Origin: an uncultured Shewanella sp.
GTDB taxonomy: Bacteria > Pseudomonadota > Gammaproteobacteria > Enterobacterales > Shewanellaceae
NCBI GenBank assembly: GCA_947503555.1
Contig: CANNEE010000007.1
Coordinates: 152,267 to 216,266, forward strand
Reading direction: 5' to 3'
DNA: 64,000 bases
A program made the translations under genes and the position numbers. The notes beneath the pieces were generated by a model, which saw nothing but the letters and a program-made list of their open reading frames with translations, was not told the DNA's origin and did not search any database. Below, piece after piece: positions 25,546-35,493 of this stretch (position 1 is the stretch's first letter; every line of letters begins with the position of its first letter).

Positions 25546-25842
25546 GCAATTATAAGCAGAATTTGAAAAAAATCCCTAGTAAAAATCAGGCTTTTCTTGG
25601 TGCAGATCAAAGTAGCGTGAACTTAATGTGACAGACATCACCGTCATTTAATCATCGAATTAGACCTATGTAGGTGTTCAAGACCTGTGCGACAGCACAT
25701 TTTTACGGTAAAGTTGATCCAAACAATAAAACACTCGTTTAGATTTGTTGCTATATCGATTGATGGCTTTTTACCCGAAAGCGATCAAATTGCTCAAAAA
25801 TAAATAACTAACAAGAGTAACAAGAAGGAAAGAGGTGGTTTG
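25546..25842. other. gap between Moco leader and ETF-QO gene
   Basis: About 300 bases that must hold the divergent promoters of the moa operon and ETF-QO. It is AT-rich near 25720-25800 and has no open frame with a ribosome site. I could not identify a specific operator. Confidence 0.5.
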
Positions 25843-27492
25843 ATGGAACGCGAATCGATGGAATTTGACGTTGTAATCGTAGGCGCAGGCCCAGCGGGTT
25901 TAACCACTGCCTGTAGGTTAATGCAAATAGCCCAAGACGCAGAAAAAGAGATCAGTGTCTGTGTGGTAGAAAAAGGGTCAGAAGTGGGTGCCCACATCCT
26001 ATCTGGCGCCGTATTTGAGCCAAAAGTGCTCGATGAACTCTTTAGTGATTGGCGTGAAACAGGTGCCCCCCTCAATACCGCCGTCGATCATGATGACATC
26101 TATATGCTGAGCTCTGCTTTAGAGTCAAAAACGGTCCCCCCTTCTTTCGTTCCTAAAACCATGCATAACCATGGTAATTATATTATCAGCGTGGGTAACC
26201 TCGCCCGCTGGTTAGCCGAACGTGCAGAAGATCTGGGTGTGGAAATCTTTCCCGGTTTTGCCGCCAGCGAACTGCTATACAATGAAGACGGCAGCGTTAA
26301 AGGCATACTCATAGGTGATATGGGCATAGATGAAAATGGTGAGCCTAAAGATAGCTATATGCCAGGTATGGAACTGCATGCTAAATACACTGTATTAAGT
26401 GAAGGCTGTCGAGGCCATCTTGGTAAACAGATTATTGAGAAATACCATCTGGATAACGGCAAGACCTCCCAACACTATGGTTTAGGCTTTAAAGAGATTT
26501 GGAAAGTCCCCAGCGAGCAACACCATCTTGGTAAAGTCGTTCACACAGGCGGCTGGCCGCTCAATAGTGGCGCTTCTGGTGGCGGTTTTCTCTATCACCT
26601 AGAAGATAACCAAGTTGCTGTGGGTCTAATTATCGATCTCAATTACCAAAATCCACATATCAGTCCTTTCGATGAGTTCCAGCGTTACAAAACCCATCCG
26701 GTCATCTCTCAGTATCTTAAAGATGGCGAGCGTATCTCCTATGGGGCAAGGGCGATCACCAAAGGCGGCTTAAACTCTCTGCCTAAGATGAGTTTCCCCG
26801 GCGGCTTAGTCATTGGCTGTGATGCTGGCACCCTAAACTTTGCCAAAATCAAAGGCACGCATACTGCCATGAAGAGTGGCATGCTCGCCGCAGAAACCTT
26901 AGCCGAAGGCTTAATGGCAGGTATTGAAGGCGGTAAAGATCTTGATTGTTATCAAGCTAAGTTCGATGAGAGCTGGCTTGCCGACGAGCTATATAAGTCC
27001 CGCAACTTTGGCCCGGCCATGCACAAGTTTGGCACTCTACTAGGCGGCGCCTTTAACTATATAGATCAGAACTGGTTTGGTGGAAAATTCCCTATCACTC
27101 TGCGCGATGAAGCACCCGACTATGCACAGATGGCCGATGCTAGCGCCTTTGATAAGATTGAATACCCTAAACCAGATGGTAAATTGAGCTTTGATAAGCT
27201 GTCTTCAGTTTATCTATCAAGTACCTACCATGAGGAAAACCAGCCTTGCCACTTAAAGCTGAAGGACAAAGAGATTCCGATTTCAGTGAACTTAGCCAAG
27301 TTCGATGAGCCAGCCCAGAGATATTGTCCTGCTGGCGTCTATGAGATCATTGAAGAAGATAACCAGCCTAAATTTGTTATCAATAGCCAAAACTGCATTC
27401 ACTGCAAAACCTGTGATATCAAAGACCCAAGCCAAAATATCACTTGGGTAACCCCTGAGGGCGGCGGCGGCCCCAACTATCCAAACATGTAA
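25843..27492 (+). CDS. electron transfer flavoprotein-ubiquinone oxidoreductase
   Basis: ETF-QO passes electrons from acyl-CoA and other dehydrogenases, via ETF, to the quinone pool at the inner membrane. The 549 residues show the FAD motif DVVIVGAGPAGLTTACRLMQ (about 7-26), SGAVFEPKVL, CRGHLGKQ, GLGFKEIW, GGLVIGCDAGTLN, the quinone-binding helical region, and the C-terminal 4Fe-4S cluster with cysteines in RYCPAGVYE and NCIHCKTCDIKDPSQNITW (CxxCxxC). The ATG at 25843 has AAGGAAAGAGG upstream. etfA/etfB are not in this window. Confidence 0.95.
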   Translation: MERESMEFDVVIVGAGPAGLTTACRLMQIAQDAEKEISVCVVEKGSEVGAHILSGAVFEPKVLDELFSDWRETGAPLNTAVDHDDIYMLSSALESKTVPPSFVPKTMHNHGNYIISVGNLARWLAERAEDLGVEIFPGFAASELLYNEDGSVKGILIGDMGIDENGEPKDSYMPGMELHAKYTVLSEGCRGHLGKQIIEKYHLDNGKTSQHYGLGFKEIWKVPSEQHHLGKVVHTGGWPLNSGASGGGFLYHLEDNQVAVGLIIDLNYQNPHISPFDEFQRYKTHPVISQYLKDGERISYGARAITKGGLNSLPKMSFPGGLVIGCDAGTLNFAKIKGTHTAMKSGMLAAETLAEGLMAGIEGGKDLDCYQAKFDESWLADELYKSRNFGPAMHKFGTLLGGAFNYIDQNWFGGKFPITLRDEAPDYAQMADASAFDKIEYPKPDGKLSFDKLSSVYLSSTYHEENQPCHLKLKDKEIPISVNLAKFDEPAQRYCPAGVYEIIEEDNQPKFVINSQNCIHCKTCDIKDPSQNITWVTPEGGGGPNYPNM

Positions 27493-27502
27493 CCACATCG
27501 AA

Positions 27503-27535
27503 AAGGGCTGCTAAGTATTGCGGCCCTGCTTTTTC
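27503..27535 (+). terminator. terminator after ETF-QO
   Basis: The eight-pair stem AGGGCTGC / GCGGCCCT (one G-U) with an eight-base loop is followed by GCTTTTTCT. Confidence 0.65.
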
Positions 27536-27692
27536 TCAGCCGCTTAGTCCTACCAAACACCGAATGTAATTAAATTACAAAAACAGCTTGCTTTTTGCGC
27601 AATCACTGCCATAATTCACACCACTCTAATTTAGTTCAAAATCTAGCCAACTCTACTCAAGGCAAATGATTTACGTAACCCTTTAATCATTA

Positions 27693-27725
27693 AACTATCT
27701 CACTCTACAGTGAGAGATAGTTTTT
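27693..27725 (+). terminator. terminator-like hairpin in the chemoreceptor leader
   Basis: AACTATCTCACT and AGTGAGAGATAGTT form a stem with a two-base bulge, followed by TTTTT. It lies 56 bases before the chemoreceptor start and 160 bases after the ETF-QO terminator. It could be a leader attenuator or a spare terminator. Confidence 0.55.
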
Positions 27726-27780
27726 GTGGCTCGACAATGTTGTTTTATTACACTTTTACATAATTTAGGTGACAGAGACA

Positions 27781-29694
27781 ATGAAGCTTAACCTGACAAT
27801 CAAACAGAAAATTCTCGCGACTGTGGCCTTCGCAGTTCTACTCTCGACAATACTCGTTGGTGTACTTGGTCAACGCAGTGCACGTATGGTTGTAGAACAG
27901 CGTATGCTAGAGTCTGAGCTTCCCAGCCACCTGTTACAAATTCGCAATAAAGTCGAGTCAGATATCTCCAACTTGATGAATGCGGCTAAGCTGACCGCAG
28001 AGAGCCCACTATTAGGTCACTGGTTAGAGGCAGGTCGCCCTGCCGATATGGAGCCACTTGTCAGACAGCAGCTTGCCAACATTAAACAGCAATACGGTCT
28101 TGCTCAGGTCTCCTATGCCGACAGAGAGTCCCATGCTTACTACACAGAGCAAGGCTTGCTGCGTATCCTTAACCATGAGCAAGATTCTTGGTTCTACAAC
28201 TATATTCAAAGCAATAAAGAAACACTGCTAAGTGTATTTACCGAAGAAAATGGCGATGTGAAGCTCTATGTGAATTATCAGGAGCTAAACGGTCGCGGAT
28301 TATCGGGTATGGGCAAATCCCTTGCCGATATGATTCAGCTTTTGTCATCATTTAAAATCGAGAAAACAGGCTTTGTATACCTAGTTAACGATTCAGGTAA
28401 AGTCGAGCTACACCCAGACACTTCAATCATTGGCAAGCGCAACCTCAATCAGCTCTATCCCAATGCCAACACCTCTGAGCTACTAAGGCACAATGACTTT
28501 AATCTATCGCTTATTGAGGTCGACGGAGAAAGTACATTTGTCGCGACCAGCTATATTCCGTTAATGAACTGGTATCTTGTGGCACAAGTGCCTGAGGCAG
28601 AAGTGTTCGCACAATTAAAAGAAGCGGCATTCCAGCTACTCTTGTGGACAGGCCTGATTGCTATTGTGTTTATCATACTCTCTATCTCTGTTGCTGGTTC
28701 AGTAAGCCGCCCCATTGCTCAGGTTGCAGCCATGTTCCGTGATATAGGTGAAGGAGAAGGCGATCTTCGCCAACGCTTACCAGTTAATGGTAAAGATGAA
28801 ATCGCGCAGTTGGCCACGGGGTTTAACAGCTTTATCGAGAAAATTCAGACAACGGTGAGCGAAGTTGCACAAACCAGTCAACAACTAGGTCACTCGGCCC
28901 AAGATGTAGCTAACCAAGCTCAGCAGACCTTAGATGACAGCAACGATCAGAAAGATCGCACCATGATGGTGGTCACAGCCATCAATGAAATGGGAGCAAC
29001 TGTCAGTGAGATTGCAAGTAATGCCGCTCAAGCTGCCGATGCTGCCAAAGATGCCGATAGCGAATCTAATACAGGTCAACAAGTCGTTGTTCAGGCAAGA
29101 GGCACTATTAACCGATTATCTGAAGATGTGTTGCATGTGGGCGAAGTCATCGAGTCTCTCGACGGCCACACTAAATCTATTGGTACCATACTTGACGTCA
29201 TACGTGGCATCTCTGAACAAACAAATCTATTGGCACTGAATGCGGCTATCGAAGCAGCGCGAGCGGGCGAAGCAGGACGTGGCTTTGCCGTGGTTGCCGA
29301 CGAGGTTAGAAGCCTAGCTTCACGCACTGCTGACTCAACCAATGAAGTGCAGAATATGATTGATAAGCTGCAATCTGAGGCTGCAAGAGCCGTGGAGGCC
29401 ATGGTGCAAAGTCGCAGCCGCTCAGAGGAAGGTGTGGTGGCTGTTGATGAGGCGAGTCAGTCTCTTACTGGCATCACAGAACGTATTGGCTTGATTAGCG
29501 ATATGAATATGCAAGTTGCTGCCGCCACTGAGGAACAATCAACCGTTGTGGAAGATATCAACCGTAATATTGGTGAAATCAATGACATTACCCTTAGAAC
29601 CTCTGATACGGCAGAGGCTGCGGCGCAGGCGAGTCAGTCACTAACTGCATTGGCAGAACGCCTAGATATCTTAGTCGCTAAATTTAAAGTTTAA
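27781..29694 (+). CDS. methyl-accepting chemotaxis protein with dCache sensor
   Basis: A 637-residue chemoreceptor. It has a membrane helix at about 11-30, a periplasmic double-Cache-type domain (about 35-285, with [15 protein letters not shown] and [20 protein letters not shown] as typical blocks, the latter given as [15 protein letters not shown]), a second helix at about 287-307, HAMP, and a cytoplasmic signalling domain with the hairpin tip [20 protein letters not shown] (about 479-498). The C-terminus lacks an NWETF-type pentapeptide. The ATG at 27781 is preferred to a GTG four codons earlier. The ligand is unknown; such domains often bind amino acids or other carboxylates. Confidence 0.93.
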   Translation: MKLNLTIKQKILATVAFAVLLSTILVGVLGQRSARMVVEQRMLESELPSHLLQIRNKVESDISNLMNAAKLTAESPLLGHWLEAGRPADMEPLVRQQLANIKQQYGLAQVSYADRESHAYYTEQGLLRILNHEQDSWFYNYIQSNKETLLSVFTEENGDVKLYVNYQELNGRGLSGMGKSLADMIQLLSSFKIEKTGFVYLVNDSGKVELHPDTSIIGKRNLNQLYPNANTSELLRHNDFNLSLIEVDGESTFVATSYIPLMNWYLVAQVPEAEVFAQLKEAAFQLLLWTGLIAIVFIILSISVAGSVSRPIAQVAAMFRDIGEGEGDLRQRLPVNGKDEIAQLATGFNSFIEKIQTTVSEVAQTSQQLGHSAQDVANQAQQTLDDSNDQKDRTMMVVTAINEMGATVSEIASNAAQAADAAKDADSESNTGQQVVVQARGTINRLSEDVLHVGEVIESLDGHTKSIGTILDVIRGISEQTNLLALNAAIEAARAGEAGRGFAVVADEVRSLASRTADSTNEVQNMIDKLQSEAARAVEAMVQSRSRSEEGVVAVDEASQSLTGITERIGLISDMNMQVAAATEEQSTVVEDINRNIGEINDITLRTSDTAEAAAQASQSLTALAERLDILVAKFKV

Positions 29695-29706
29695 TCTTTT
29701 AGAGAA

Positions 29707-29742
29707 TAAAAAACGGCCGCTTCTTAAGAGCGGCCTTTTTAT
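29707..29742. terminator. bidirectional terminator after chemoreceptor
   Basis: GGCCGCT/AGCGGCC-type stem (29715-29735) has A and T runs on its two sides. It separates the convergent chemoreceptor and DUF4870 genes. Confidence 0.88.
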
Positions 29743-29753
29743 ATGATTTGAGA

Positions 29754-30119
29754 CTACTTCAAAAACTTAATCGTCAATGGATATTCATAACTAATGCCGT
29801 CAGATGCCTTAATGATTGCAATAACGGTAAAGATGATATCGACCACAGCTAGGATGCCCAGCAATAGAAAGCCTATACCCACAAACATCAAAATGAAACT
29901 GACACAAAAGTAGATCATCATACTCAATTTGAAGTTAATACAATTGCGTCCACAACTGTCAACAAAAGGCATTTCATCCCGCTTCATTAACCAAACGATA
30001 AGCGGTCCAAGGATATTACCAAACGGAATTAAATATCCGGCAAACCCTGATGCATGGACCAGCATGCCCATATCCTTTTGTCCCTTGGTCAACTCCGCTT
30101 GATAAAACTGCTCACTCAT
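29754..30119 (-). CDS. DUF4870 / Tic20-like small membrane protein
   Basis: A 121-residue protein with three or four membrane helices: MGMLVHASGFAGYLIPFGNI (about 16-35), LSMMIYFCVSFILMFVGIGF and LLGILAVVDIIFTVIAIIKA, ending YEYPLTIKFLK. The block VWLMKRDEMPFVD-C-GRN-INFK is characteristic of the DUF4870 family, distantly related to Tic20. Its function is unknown. The ATG at 30119 is preferred because a near-perfect AAGGAGGA site lies 6 bases upstream; an earlier in-frame start lacks one. Confidence 0.87.
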   Translation of the reverse strand: MSEQFYQAELTKGQKDMGMLVHASGFAGYLIPFGNILGPLIVWLMKRDEMPFVDSCGRNCINFKLSMMIYFCVSFILMFVGIGFLLLGILAVVDIIFTVIAIIKASDGISYEYPLTIKFLK

Positions 30120-30430
30120 ATTTCCTCCTTGATCATCCATTTCACTTTGGTGTAGCACCATACTCTATATCATTAACACTGATTTATCTTCACCGCTAAT
30201 GACAATTAGCAGACAAAAGCGTACACGCCGAATATAGATACTCTATTCGGTAAACTCCATACTTAAAGCCTGTAACAATTTATTACGATTTAACGATACT
30301 TTCTTAGCCATCGTAAATCGACTAACCCATTCGCATTTAAGTATCGACATTTGTGCGATGAAAACATTGGCATAGTATACGAGGAGTGATAATTTTGTTT
30401 CACAACACTAGGCAAGAGCTAATAGATGAA
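30120..30430. other. intergenic region before RstA-like gene
   Basis: About 310 bases carrying the divergent promoters. A perfect 7+7 inverted repeat CCGAATA/TATTCGG lies at 30228-30250, and a shorter one (GCTAAT/ATTAGC) near 30195-30210. Either could be an operator or a transcript end. No gene is seen. Confidence 0.4.
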
Positions 30431-31132
30431 ATGAAAGGTACTCAAATCGTACTAGTTGAGGATGATCTAAAACTCAGCGCACTTCTCACCAGTTACCTTG
30501 AACAGCAACAACTTGTTGTCACTCAAATCCATGACGGTGGCGAAGCACAAGATGCCATTAAGCGTATTCAACCTGAGCTAGTCATTCTCGATCTTATGCT
30601 GCCTAACTGTGATGGCTTTAGCATTTGCCGCGCAATTCGTCCTGACTATCAGGGAAAAATCATCTTCCTTACCGCCAGTGAGGATGATATGGATCAGGTT
30701 GCCGCGCTTGAGATGGGGGCCGATGACTTCATCGTCAAACCAGTTCAACCTAGAGTGTTACTAGCAAGGATCAGAATGTTACTTAGGCGCCAATCGAGAG
30801 CCCCAGAGGACATGAACAATAGCCGTGAAATTCATATTGGTGAGCTTTATTTAGATAATCAGCGCAAACAGTGCAACTTCCAAAATCAAGATGTGCCGTT
30901 AACCACTAGCGAATTTGACCTACTCTGGTTACTCGCAAGTCATGCTGATGAAATTTTAACGCGCGAGTTTCTAGTCAAAACCATACGCGGCATCGAGTAT
31001 GATGGCCTAGATAGAACCATAGACAACAAAATTGTTACTCTGAGGAAGAAGCTAGGCGACAACCCTTCTTTGCCAAGAAAGATAATTACCGTTCGCGGTA
31101 AAGGCTATCTGTTTGTACCAGATCGTTGGTAA
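30431..31132 (+). CDS. OmpR-family response regulator (RstA-like)
   Basis: A 233-residue regulator. The receiver has QIVLVEDDLKLSALLTSYLE, the phospho-acceptor in LVILDLMLPNCDGF and Lys in DDFIVKPVQPR. The winged helix includes LTTSEFDLLWLLASHA, DRTIDNKIVTLRKKLGD and ITVRGKGYLFVPD. This matches the RstA branch. The start is uncertain: I use ATG at 30431, but TTG at 30395 has a better ribosome site (GAGGAG 8 bases upstream) and would add 12 residues. The kinase gene follows after 32 bases. Confidence 0.88.
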   Translation: MKGTQIVLVEDDLKLSALLTSYLEQQQLVVTQIHDGGEAQDAIKRIQPELVILDLMLPNCDGFSICRAIRPDYQGKIIFLTASEDDMDQVAALEMGADDFIVKPVQPRVLLARIRMLLRRQSRAPEDMNNSREIHIGELYLDNQRKQCNFQNQDVPLTTSEFDLLWLLASHADEILTREFLVKTIRGIEYDGLDRTIDNKIVTLRKKLGDNPSLPRKIITVRGKGYLFVPDRW

Positions 31133-31164
31133 AACATCATACCTACCAATAGGTCATTTTTGAT

Positions 31165-32463
31165 ATGAAGCGTCTCTTTCTTGCTTGCTACGGCATTATT
31201 ATTGCGACTTTCTTTCTGGTTTTTATCAGCCTAGAACTTATCGATCTCTATCCTGGAATCTCGGACGAAGAGGAAGAAAAACAAGAAATTCTCAGCAACC
31301 TTGTTGTCCTAGAAGAGATCTACCAACTAAAAGGCCAACAAAGAGCCGAAGAGATACTTCAAAATTGGCTAAACAGTTCTTACCTAAAAGTAGACAAATT
31401 GTCATTTAATTCCCCTGAGTTGCCCACTGCATTACTACCTCAAATACAAAAAGAAAGCGCAGTCGTCATAGAGGAGATGGAAACCTCATATTTTATATTT
31501 GGGGACAAACAATGGGTCTACCGATTAGCAGTCGATGAAAACTCTCCTCTTTGGAAAGAAGACCAACAAAGCTTCATGATCTTCATTGCCGAGCTATTCA
31601 CCTCACTCGCTGCCATCGCCATCATTTTATTATATTTATTGAGTCGTAGATTAAAGCGTTTTGAAGATACTTGTATTGCCTTTGCCGAAGGTGACTTTGA
31701 GGCCAGAGCATCAACAAAAGGCACACATAGAATTGGCAAGTTAAATACCACCTTTAACCAAATGGCCGACAAGATCTCAGGCTTAATTACCAGTAACCGC
31801 AGCCTTACTAATGCTGTAGCCCATGAGTTTAGAACCCCCATTTTTAGAATCCAGTGTAATCTAGATATGCTTGATGACTCTGGAGTTCGCTCAGAACAGA
31901 TGCCTTATCTAGAAGGAATTCAGGAAGATTTAGACGAATTAAGCACTATGGTGGAGGAGTTATTACACTTCTCTAAGCTAAAAAGGTTAGACAAGCAACT
32001 CGAGCTAAAAAGTACACCTATGGTGCAACTAATAGAGAAGCAGCTCGCTCATTTACAATTTGAAACCGACATCAAGCTTAATCTCAATCCTAGTCATGAG
32101 CTTTGTTGTGCAATTGAAGTTAGAGGTATACAAAGAGCACTCGGAAATATCATACGTAACGGCTATAAGTATGCCGAAACTCAAGTACAAATAAGCCTGA
32201 AAGAACAAGAAAAGTCTGTACTAATTCAGATAGAAAATGATGGACCAGCCATTGCTCAAACTGACAGGGAAAGAATATTTGAACCCTTTACTCGATTAGA
32301 TAAGGCCAGAGACAGACAAAGTGGTGGCCATGGTTTAGGGCTGGCTATCACCAAACAGATAATAAAACAGCATGGTGGAGAAATCTGCATTTCAGATAGT
32401 CACTTAGGCGGCCCAAGCTTTAATATCAGCCTACCCAAAACCGACTGCACTGTAGAGTGTTAA
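31165..32463 (+). CDS. sensor histidine kinase (RstB-like)
   Basis: A 432-residue kinase with a first membrane helix at about 4-24, a short acidic periplasmic domain (about 25-130, beginning IDLYPGISDEEEEKQ), a second helix at about 137-160, HAMP, the phospho-acceptor histidine in AVAHEFRTPIFRIQCNLDML (His about 221) and ATP-binding blocks NIIRNGYKYAE, ENDGPAI and GHGLGLAITKQII. It pairs with the regulator just upstream. The periplasmic size and position resemble RstB, an envelope sensor, but the signal is not known. Confidence 0.88.
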   Translation: MKRLFLACYGIIIATFFLVFISLELIDLYPGISDEEEEKQEILSNLVVLEEIYQLKGQQRAEEILQNWLNSSYLKVDKLSFNSPELPTALLPQIQKESAVVIEEMETSYFIFGDKQWVYRLAVDENSPLWKEDQQSFMIFIAELFTSLAAIAIILLYLLSRRLKRFEDTCIAFAEGDFEARASTKGTHRIGKLNTTFNQMADKISGLITSNRSLTNAVAHEFRTPIFRIQCNLDMLDDSGVRSEQMPYLEGIQEDLDELSTMVEELLHFSKLKRLDKQLELKSTPMVQLIEKQLAHLQFETDIKLNLNPSHELCCAIEVRGIQRALGNIIRNGYKYAETQVQISLKEQEKSVLIQIENDGPAIAQTDRERIFEPFTRLDKARDRQSGGHGLGLAITKQIIKQHGGEICISDSHLGGPSFNISLPKTDCTVEC

Positions 32464-32478
32464 CAGAGTAGGATTTCA

Positions 32479-33939
32479 CTATTGGTTGAGCACAACCTGA
32501 TCTCGCCCTTGCTCTTTGGCTTGATAAAGCGCGGTATCGGCGCGACGAATTAAAGAGTCGGGAGTTTCATCACGCCGGGATTGCGCTATACCACAACTGA
32601 CGCTGAGCGCTATCGCTTGGCCATGAACATCATACTCTTTTTCGAGTATATTAAGACGTATTTTTTCGGCTAACTCTGCTGCAGAAACTATACCTTTGCT
32701 AGGTAAGAGTAATAAGAACTCCTCTCCTCCCCAGCGACAAACCATATCAGTTACCGATAATAACCCTATGATATCTTGCGCTACTGATTTGAGAACGATA
32801 TCTCCCGCACTATAACCATAGGTATCATTGATGCGTTTGAAATGATCTATATCCAATAGAATAATAGACAAGGGCTTATTGTCATATTGTGACTCTTCCA
32901 AGTGCTCATTGAAAATATCTTCAAAAGCCTGACGATTGATGCTACCGGTCAAGCCATCTGTATAGGCCATCTTATCTAGCTTTCGTTGGTAGCGACCTAA
33001 GGTGATGTAAGCGACTATCAGAATAATTAAAATAACAGTAAAACTTAGCCCGAGATTCAGCCATAGGTTATTAAGCAGTATTCTTTCTGCTTTGCTATTA
33101 CTTTGTTCCACCAGCAAGAACCACTTAAACTCAGGAATAAATCTACTATTCAAATAAGTGGTAACACCATCATGGCGAAAGGAGAAGTTTCCATTTGGAC
33201 TGGTCAAGATTCTCATCGCCAACATCTCCAATCCAGGGCGAGTCTGAATCGACTTTATGCCATCTAATGCACTGGCATGCAGAGTGATATTGCCTTGACG
33301 GTCGGCAAAATAAGCACTTCGATTATACTTTTTCTGATAATTTTCAATTAGCTCAGTTACCTTTTCTACCGCTATACCAACACCTGTCACCCCAATAAAT
33401 TGCCCATCAAAATCGAACACCTTGTAGTTAACAAAAATAGTCGTTTTATTGCGATCTGCAGTATCAGCATCAATATTGACCTCATAGGGCTCTGAGGCAG
33501 GCAGTGAGCGAACCCTGAAATACCATGCATCCGCGGGCTCTACATCGACAATTTTTTTTAACACACCGCTGGAATGATAGTAATTACGGGTTTTCTCTGA
33601 GACAAAAAAGCTGGTCACGGCATTATATCTTGCTTGAATTTCATTAAGATAACGCACCATTTTTTGAGGGTCTCTTTGCTCATTCAATGCCCATTCGCGA
33701 ACAAAAGTGTCTTGGGCCATAAGAGAAGAAATGAAAACGGGTTTAAGTAAGTCCTGTTGGATTTCTGAATAAATATTGTTACTCGTCAGAGGCAAAGTGC
33801 TTGTTTCAATCTGATGACTCAAGGACTCCTTAGCCACACGATAGCTAATACCCGATGTCGTCAAGAAAGCACTGCATAGCAATAAGCAGAGTATGAATAT
33901 CAATCTTCGCTTATCACTCCAACGTCTATTAATAAGCAT
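32479..33939 (-). CDS. membrane diguanylate cyclase with Cache-type sensor
   Basis: A 486-residue protein with a membrane helix near 9-29, a periplasmic sensor (about 30-290, containing VSEKTRNYYHSSGVLKKI and FDGQFIGVTGVGIAVEKVTE, a dCache-like pattern), a second helix at about 295-317, and a GGDEF domain. The active site is intact: GGEEF at 404-408. There is no RxxD inhibitory site before it (SVTD instead). It should make c-di-GMP in response to an external ligand. The ATG at 33939 has GAGGA upstream. It ends 15 bases from the convergent kinase gene. Confidence 0.92.
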   Translation of the reverse strand: MLINRRWSDKRRLIFILCLLLCSAFLTTSGISYRVAKESLSHQIETSTLPLTSNNIYSEIQQDLLKPVFISSLMAQDTFVREWALNEQRDPQKMVRYLNEIQARYNAVTSFFVSEKTRNYYHSSGVLKKIVDVEPADAWYFRVRSLPASEPYEVNIDADTADRNKTTIFVNYKVFDFDGQFIGVTGVGIAVEKVTELIENYQKKYNRSAYFADRQGNITLHASALDGIKSIQTRPGLEMLAMRILTSPNGNFSFRHDGVTTYLNSRFIPEFKWFLLVEQSNSKAERILLNNLWLNLGLSFTVILIILIVAYITLGRYQRKLDKMAYTDGLTGSINRQAFEDIFNEHLEESQYDNKPLSIILLDIDHFKRINDTYGYSAGDIVLKSVAQDIIGLLSVTDMVCRWGGEEFLLLLPSKGIVSAAELAEKIRLNILEKEYDVHGQAIALSVSCGIAQSRRDETPDSLIRRADTALYQAKEQGRDQVVLNQ

Positions 33940-34062
33940 ACCATCCTCAAAATGGAGTTCTGCCACAAGGAACTAACGCCTAAATTAATATTAATCCAAC
34001 TCCTTGAAGCTTGCAGAGATTTTACCAAGAAGCTTCCACTATTCTGGGCTAGCGACACACAG

Positions 34063-34088
34063 AAAAAAGCCCTGCAATTGCAGGGCTA
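34063..34088 (-). terminator. terminator after PfkB-family gene
   Basis: On the minus strand, AGCCCTGCAATTGCAGGGCT, a fully palindromic stem, is followed by TTTTTT. It lies about 110 bases after the kinase gene stop, or may also serve read-through toward the cyclase gene. Confidence 0.8.
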
Positions 34089-34199
34089 CAAAGTCAGAGG
34101 ACAAAAGGGAGTCAGCAACATTTATAAAGACAAGCGTAGAATAGCGATGACAGTTGACTCTCTAGTGACACTTTCATGACGGTATTATGACAACTCACC

Positions 34200-35039
34200 T
34201 TATCCCCTAAGGTAAGCTTTGAGGCCTTCACCGGGAATGGAGCTTTGAGTCGACACAGCAAAAGCCGCCCATTTCGCCCCTTCTTCCATCGCCTCAACTA
34301 TTGTCATCTTTGAGGTTAATCCATGAATAACCCCAGCGGCATAGGCATCGCCAGCACCAGTAGTGTCAACGACTTGAGTATCTACCGCAGGAACATGAAG
34401 CATCCCATCTTGAGTATATAATTTGGCGCCATTGGCACCATCTGTCACGATAAAATATTTAAGCTGTGGGCCTGCTATTTGGCACCCAAACTCCCAGGTT
34501 GATAGTTCACTGCGCCCCTGCATATCCGATAATGACGCGATTAATATATGGCAAGGACGAGCACGTTCATCTTTAGCTAACTGAGCCACGACTATGCAAT
34601 GCTCTAGCGCAGAGGTCGCCCACTGGCTCGCACCTTGTGCTGATGAATTAACATAAAGTGCATCCCAACTGTGCCAATCCGGAGCCTTAGGTAAGGTAAA
34701 AATCGGCCTCTCAGGACGAATAATGGTACGCTCGCCGTCGGGAGTCATCATTAATAACATTTCACAGGTATTACCGGGTCTGCGTTGCACCATATGACAT
34801 TCGATGCCTTGAGTACTTGCTTCAGCAAGCAGCCAATCTCCAACCTCATCTCGACCGACTTGACTCACCAACGCAAGTCTATGCCCAGCCCAAACTAACC
34901 CTATTCCTGTATTCGCACCGCCACCACCAAGCCTTTGGCCGCCATCCTGATAGTGAAAGCGCCCTCCTGCCTGTAATACCTTATTCAAAGACAAAATTCG
35001 GTCACAGTTTAAATTGGCTATCAGCAAAATATTAGCCAT
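34200..35039 (-). CDS. PfkB-family sugar/nucleoside kinase
   Basis: A 279-residue ribokinase-superfamily kinase. The N-terminal part has LGGGGANTGIGLVWAGHRLALVSQVGRDEVG, given as GGGGANTGIGLVWAG and LVSQVGRDEVG, the PfkB signature 1. The C-terminal DTTGAGDAYAAGVIHGL carries the catalytic aspartate and anion hole (GAGD, about 229-232). It transfers phosphate from ATP to a sugar or related alcohol; the substrate is not clear from sequence. The start is ATG at 35039 with GAGGT upstream. It is shorter than ribokinase (about 305), but both signatures are complete. Confidence 0.9.
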   Translation of the reverse strand: MANILLIANLNCDRILSLNKVLQAGGRFHYQDGGQRLGGGGANTGIGLVWAGHRLALVSQVGRDEVGDWLLAEASTQGIECHMVQRRPGNTCEMLLMMTPDGERTIIRPERPIFTLPKAPDWHSWDALYVNSSAQGASQWATSALEHCIVVAQLAKDERARPCHILIASLSDMQGRSELSTWEFGCQIAGPQLKYFIVTDGANGAKLYTQDGMLHVPAVDTQVVDTTGAGDAYAAGVIHGLTSKMTIVEAMEEGAKWAAFAVSTQSSIPGEGLKAYLRG

Positions 35040-35493
35040 GAATTAGACCTCAATTCGAAAAACTCATTATATTGTTGCTGGGCACCTGCGTCTGAGCAAG
35101 CTTTTTATAATCAATGTTTGATACAGAAAAGACTAATTAAAAATGAATAGTATTGTTTCACTTTTATAGCCTACAAAGCAGATGCTCGAGTATTTACTAA
35201 TATTTCTAATAACACCAAGTTGTTAACTAATAACCAATCAGCATTCAAGCTCCTATAATTAATCTAATTATGAGCCCTATATGATTTATTGAAGTTTAGT
35301 TTAATCAAAAATTAAACAGCATACTCAACCTCATTAAGATCACATAAAACCAATATTCATCCCAACATAGATCACAATATCTTATCGAATTTAGCATAGA
35401 GCGAACTTCCCTCTATTGCGCAAGTTTTAACCTTCCTCCCCCACTGTTAGTATCCAGCATGAAAATAACATAGTAAAAACAATGGGGTTAACA
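35040..35493. other. AT-rich intergenic region before nuclease gene
   Basis: About 450 bases, strongly AT-rich (35130-35390). I see no gene with a ribosome site, no tRNA and no strong repeat. It must contain the promoters of the kinase and nuclease genes. Confidence 0.5.

Noticed and set aside
35040-35493. Replication origin or phage attachment site in the AT-rich gap
   Set aside because: No DnaA-box cluster, no tRNA and no integrase; it is simply AT-rich.
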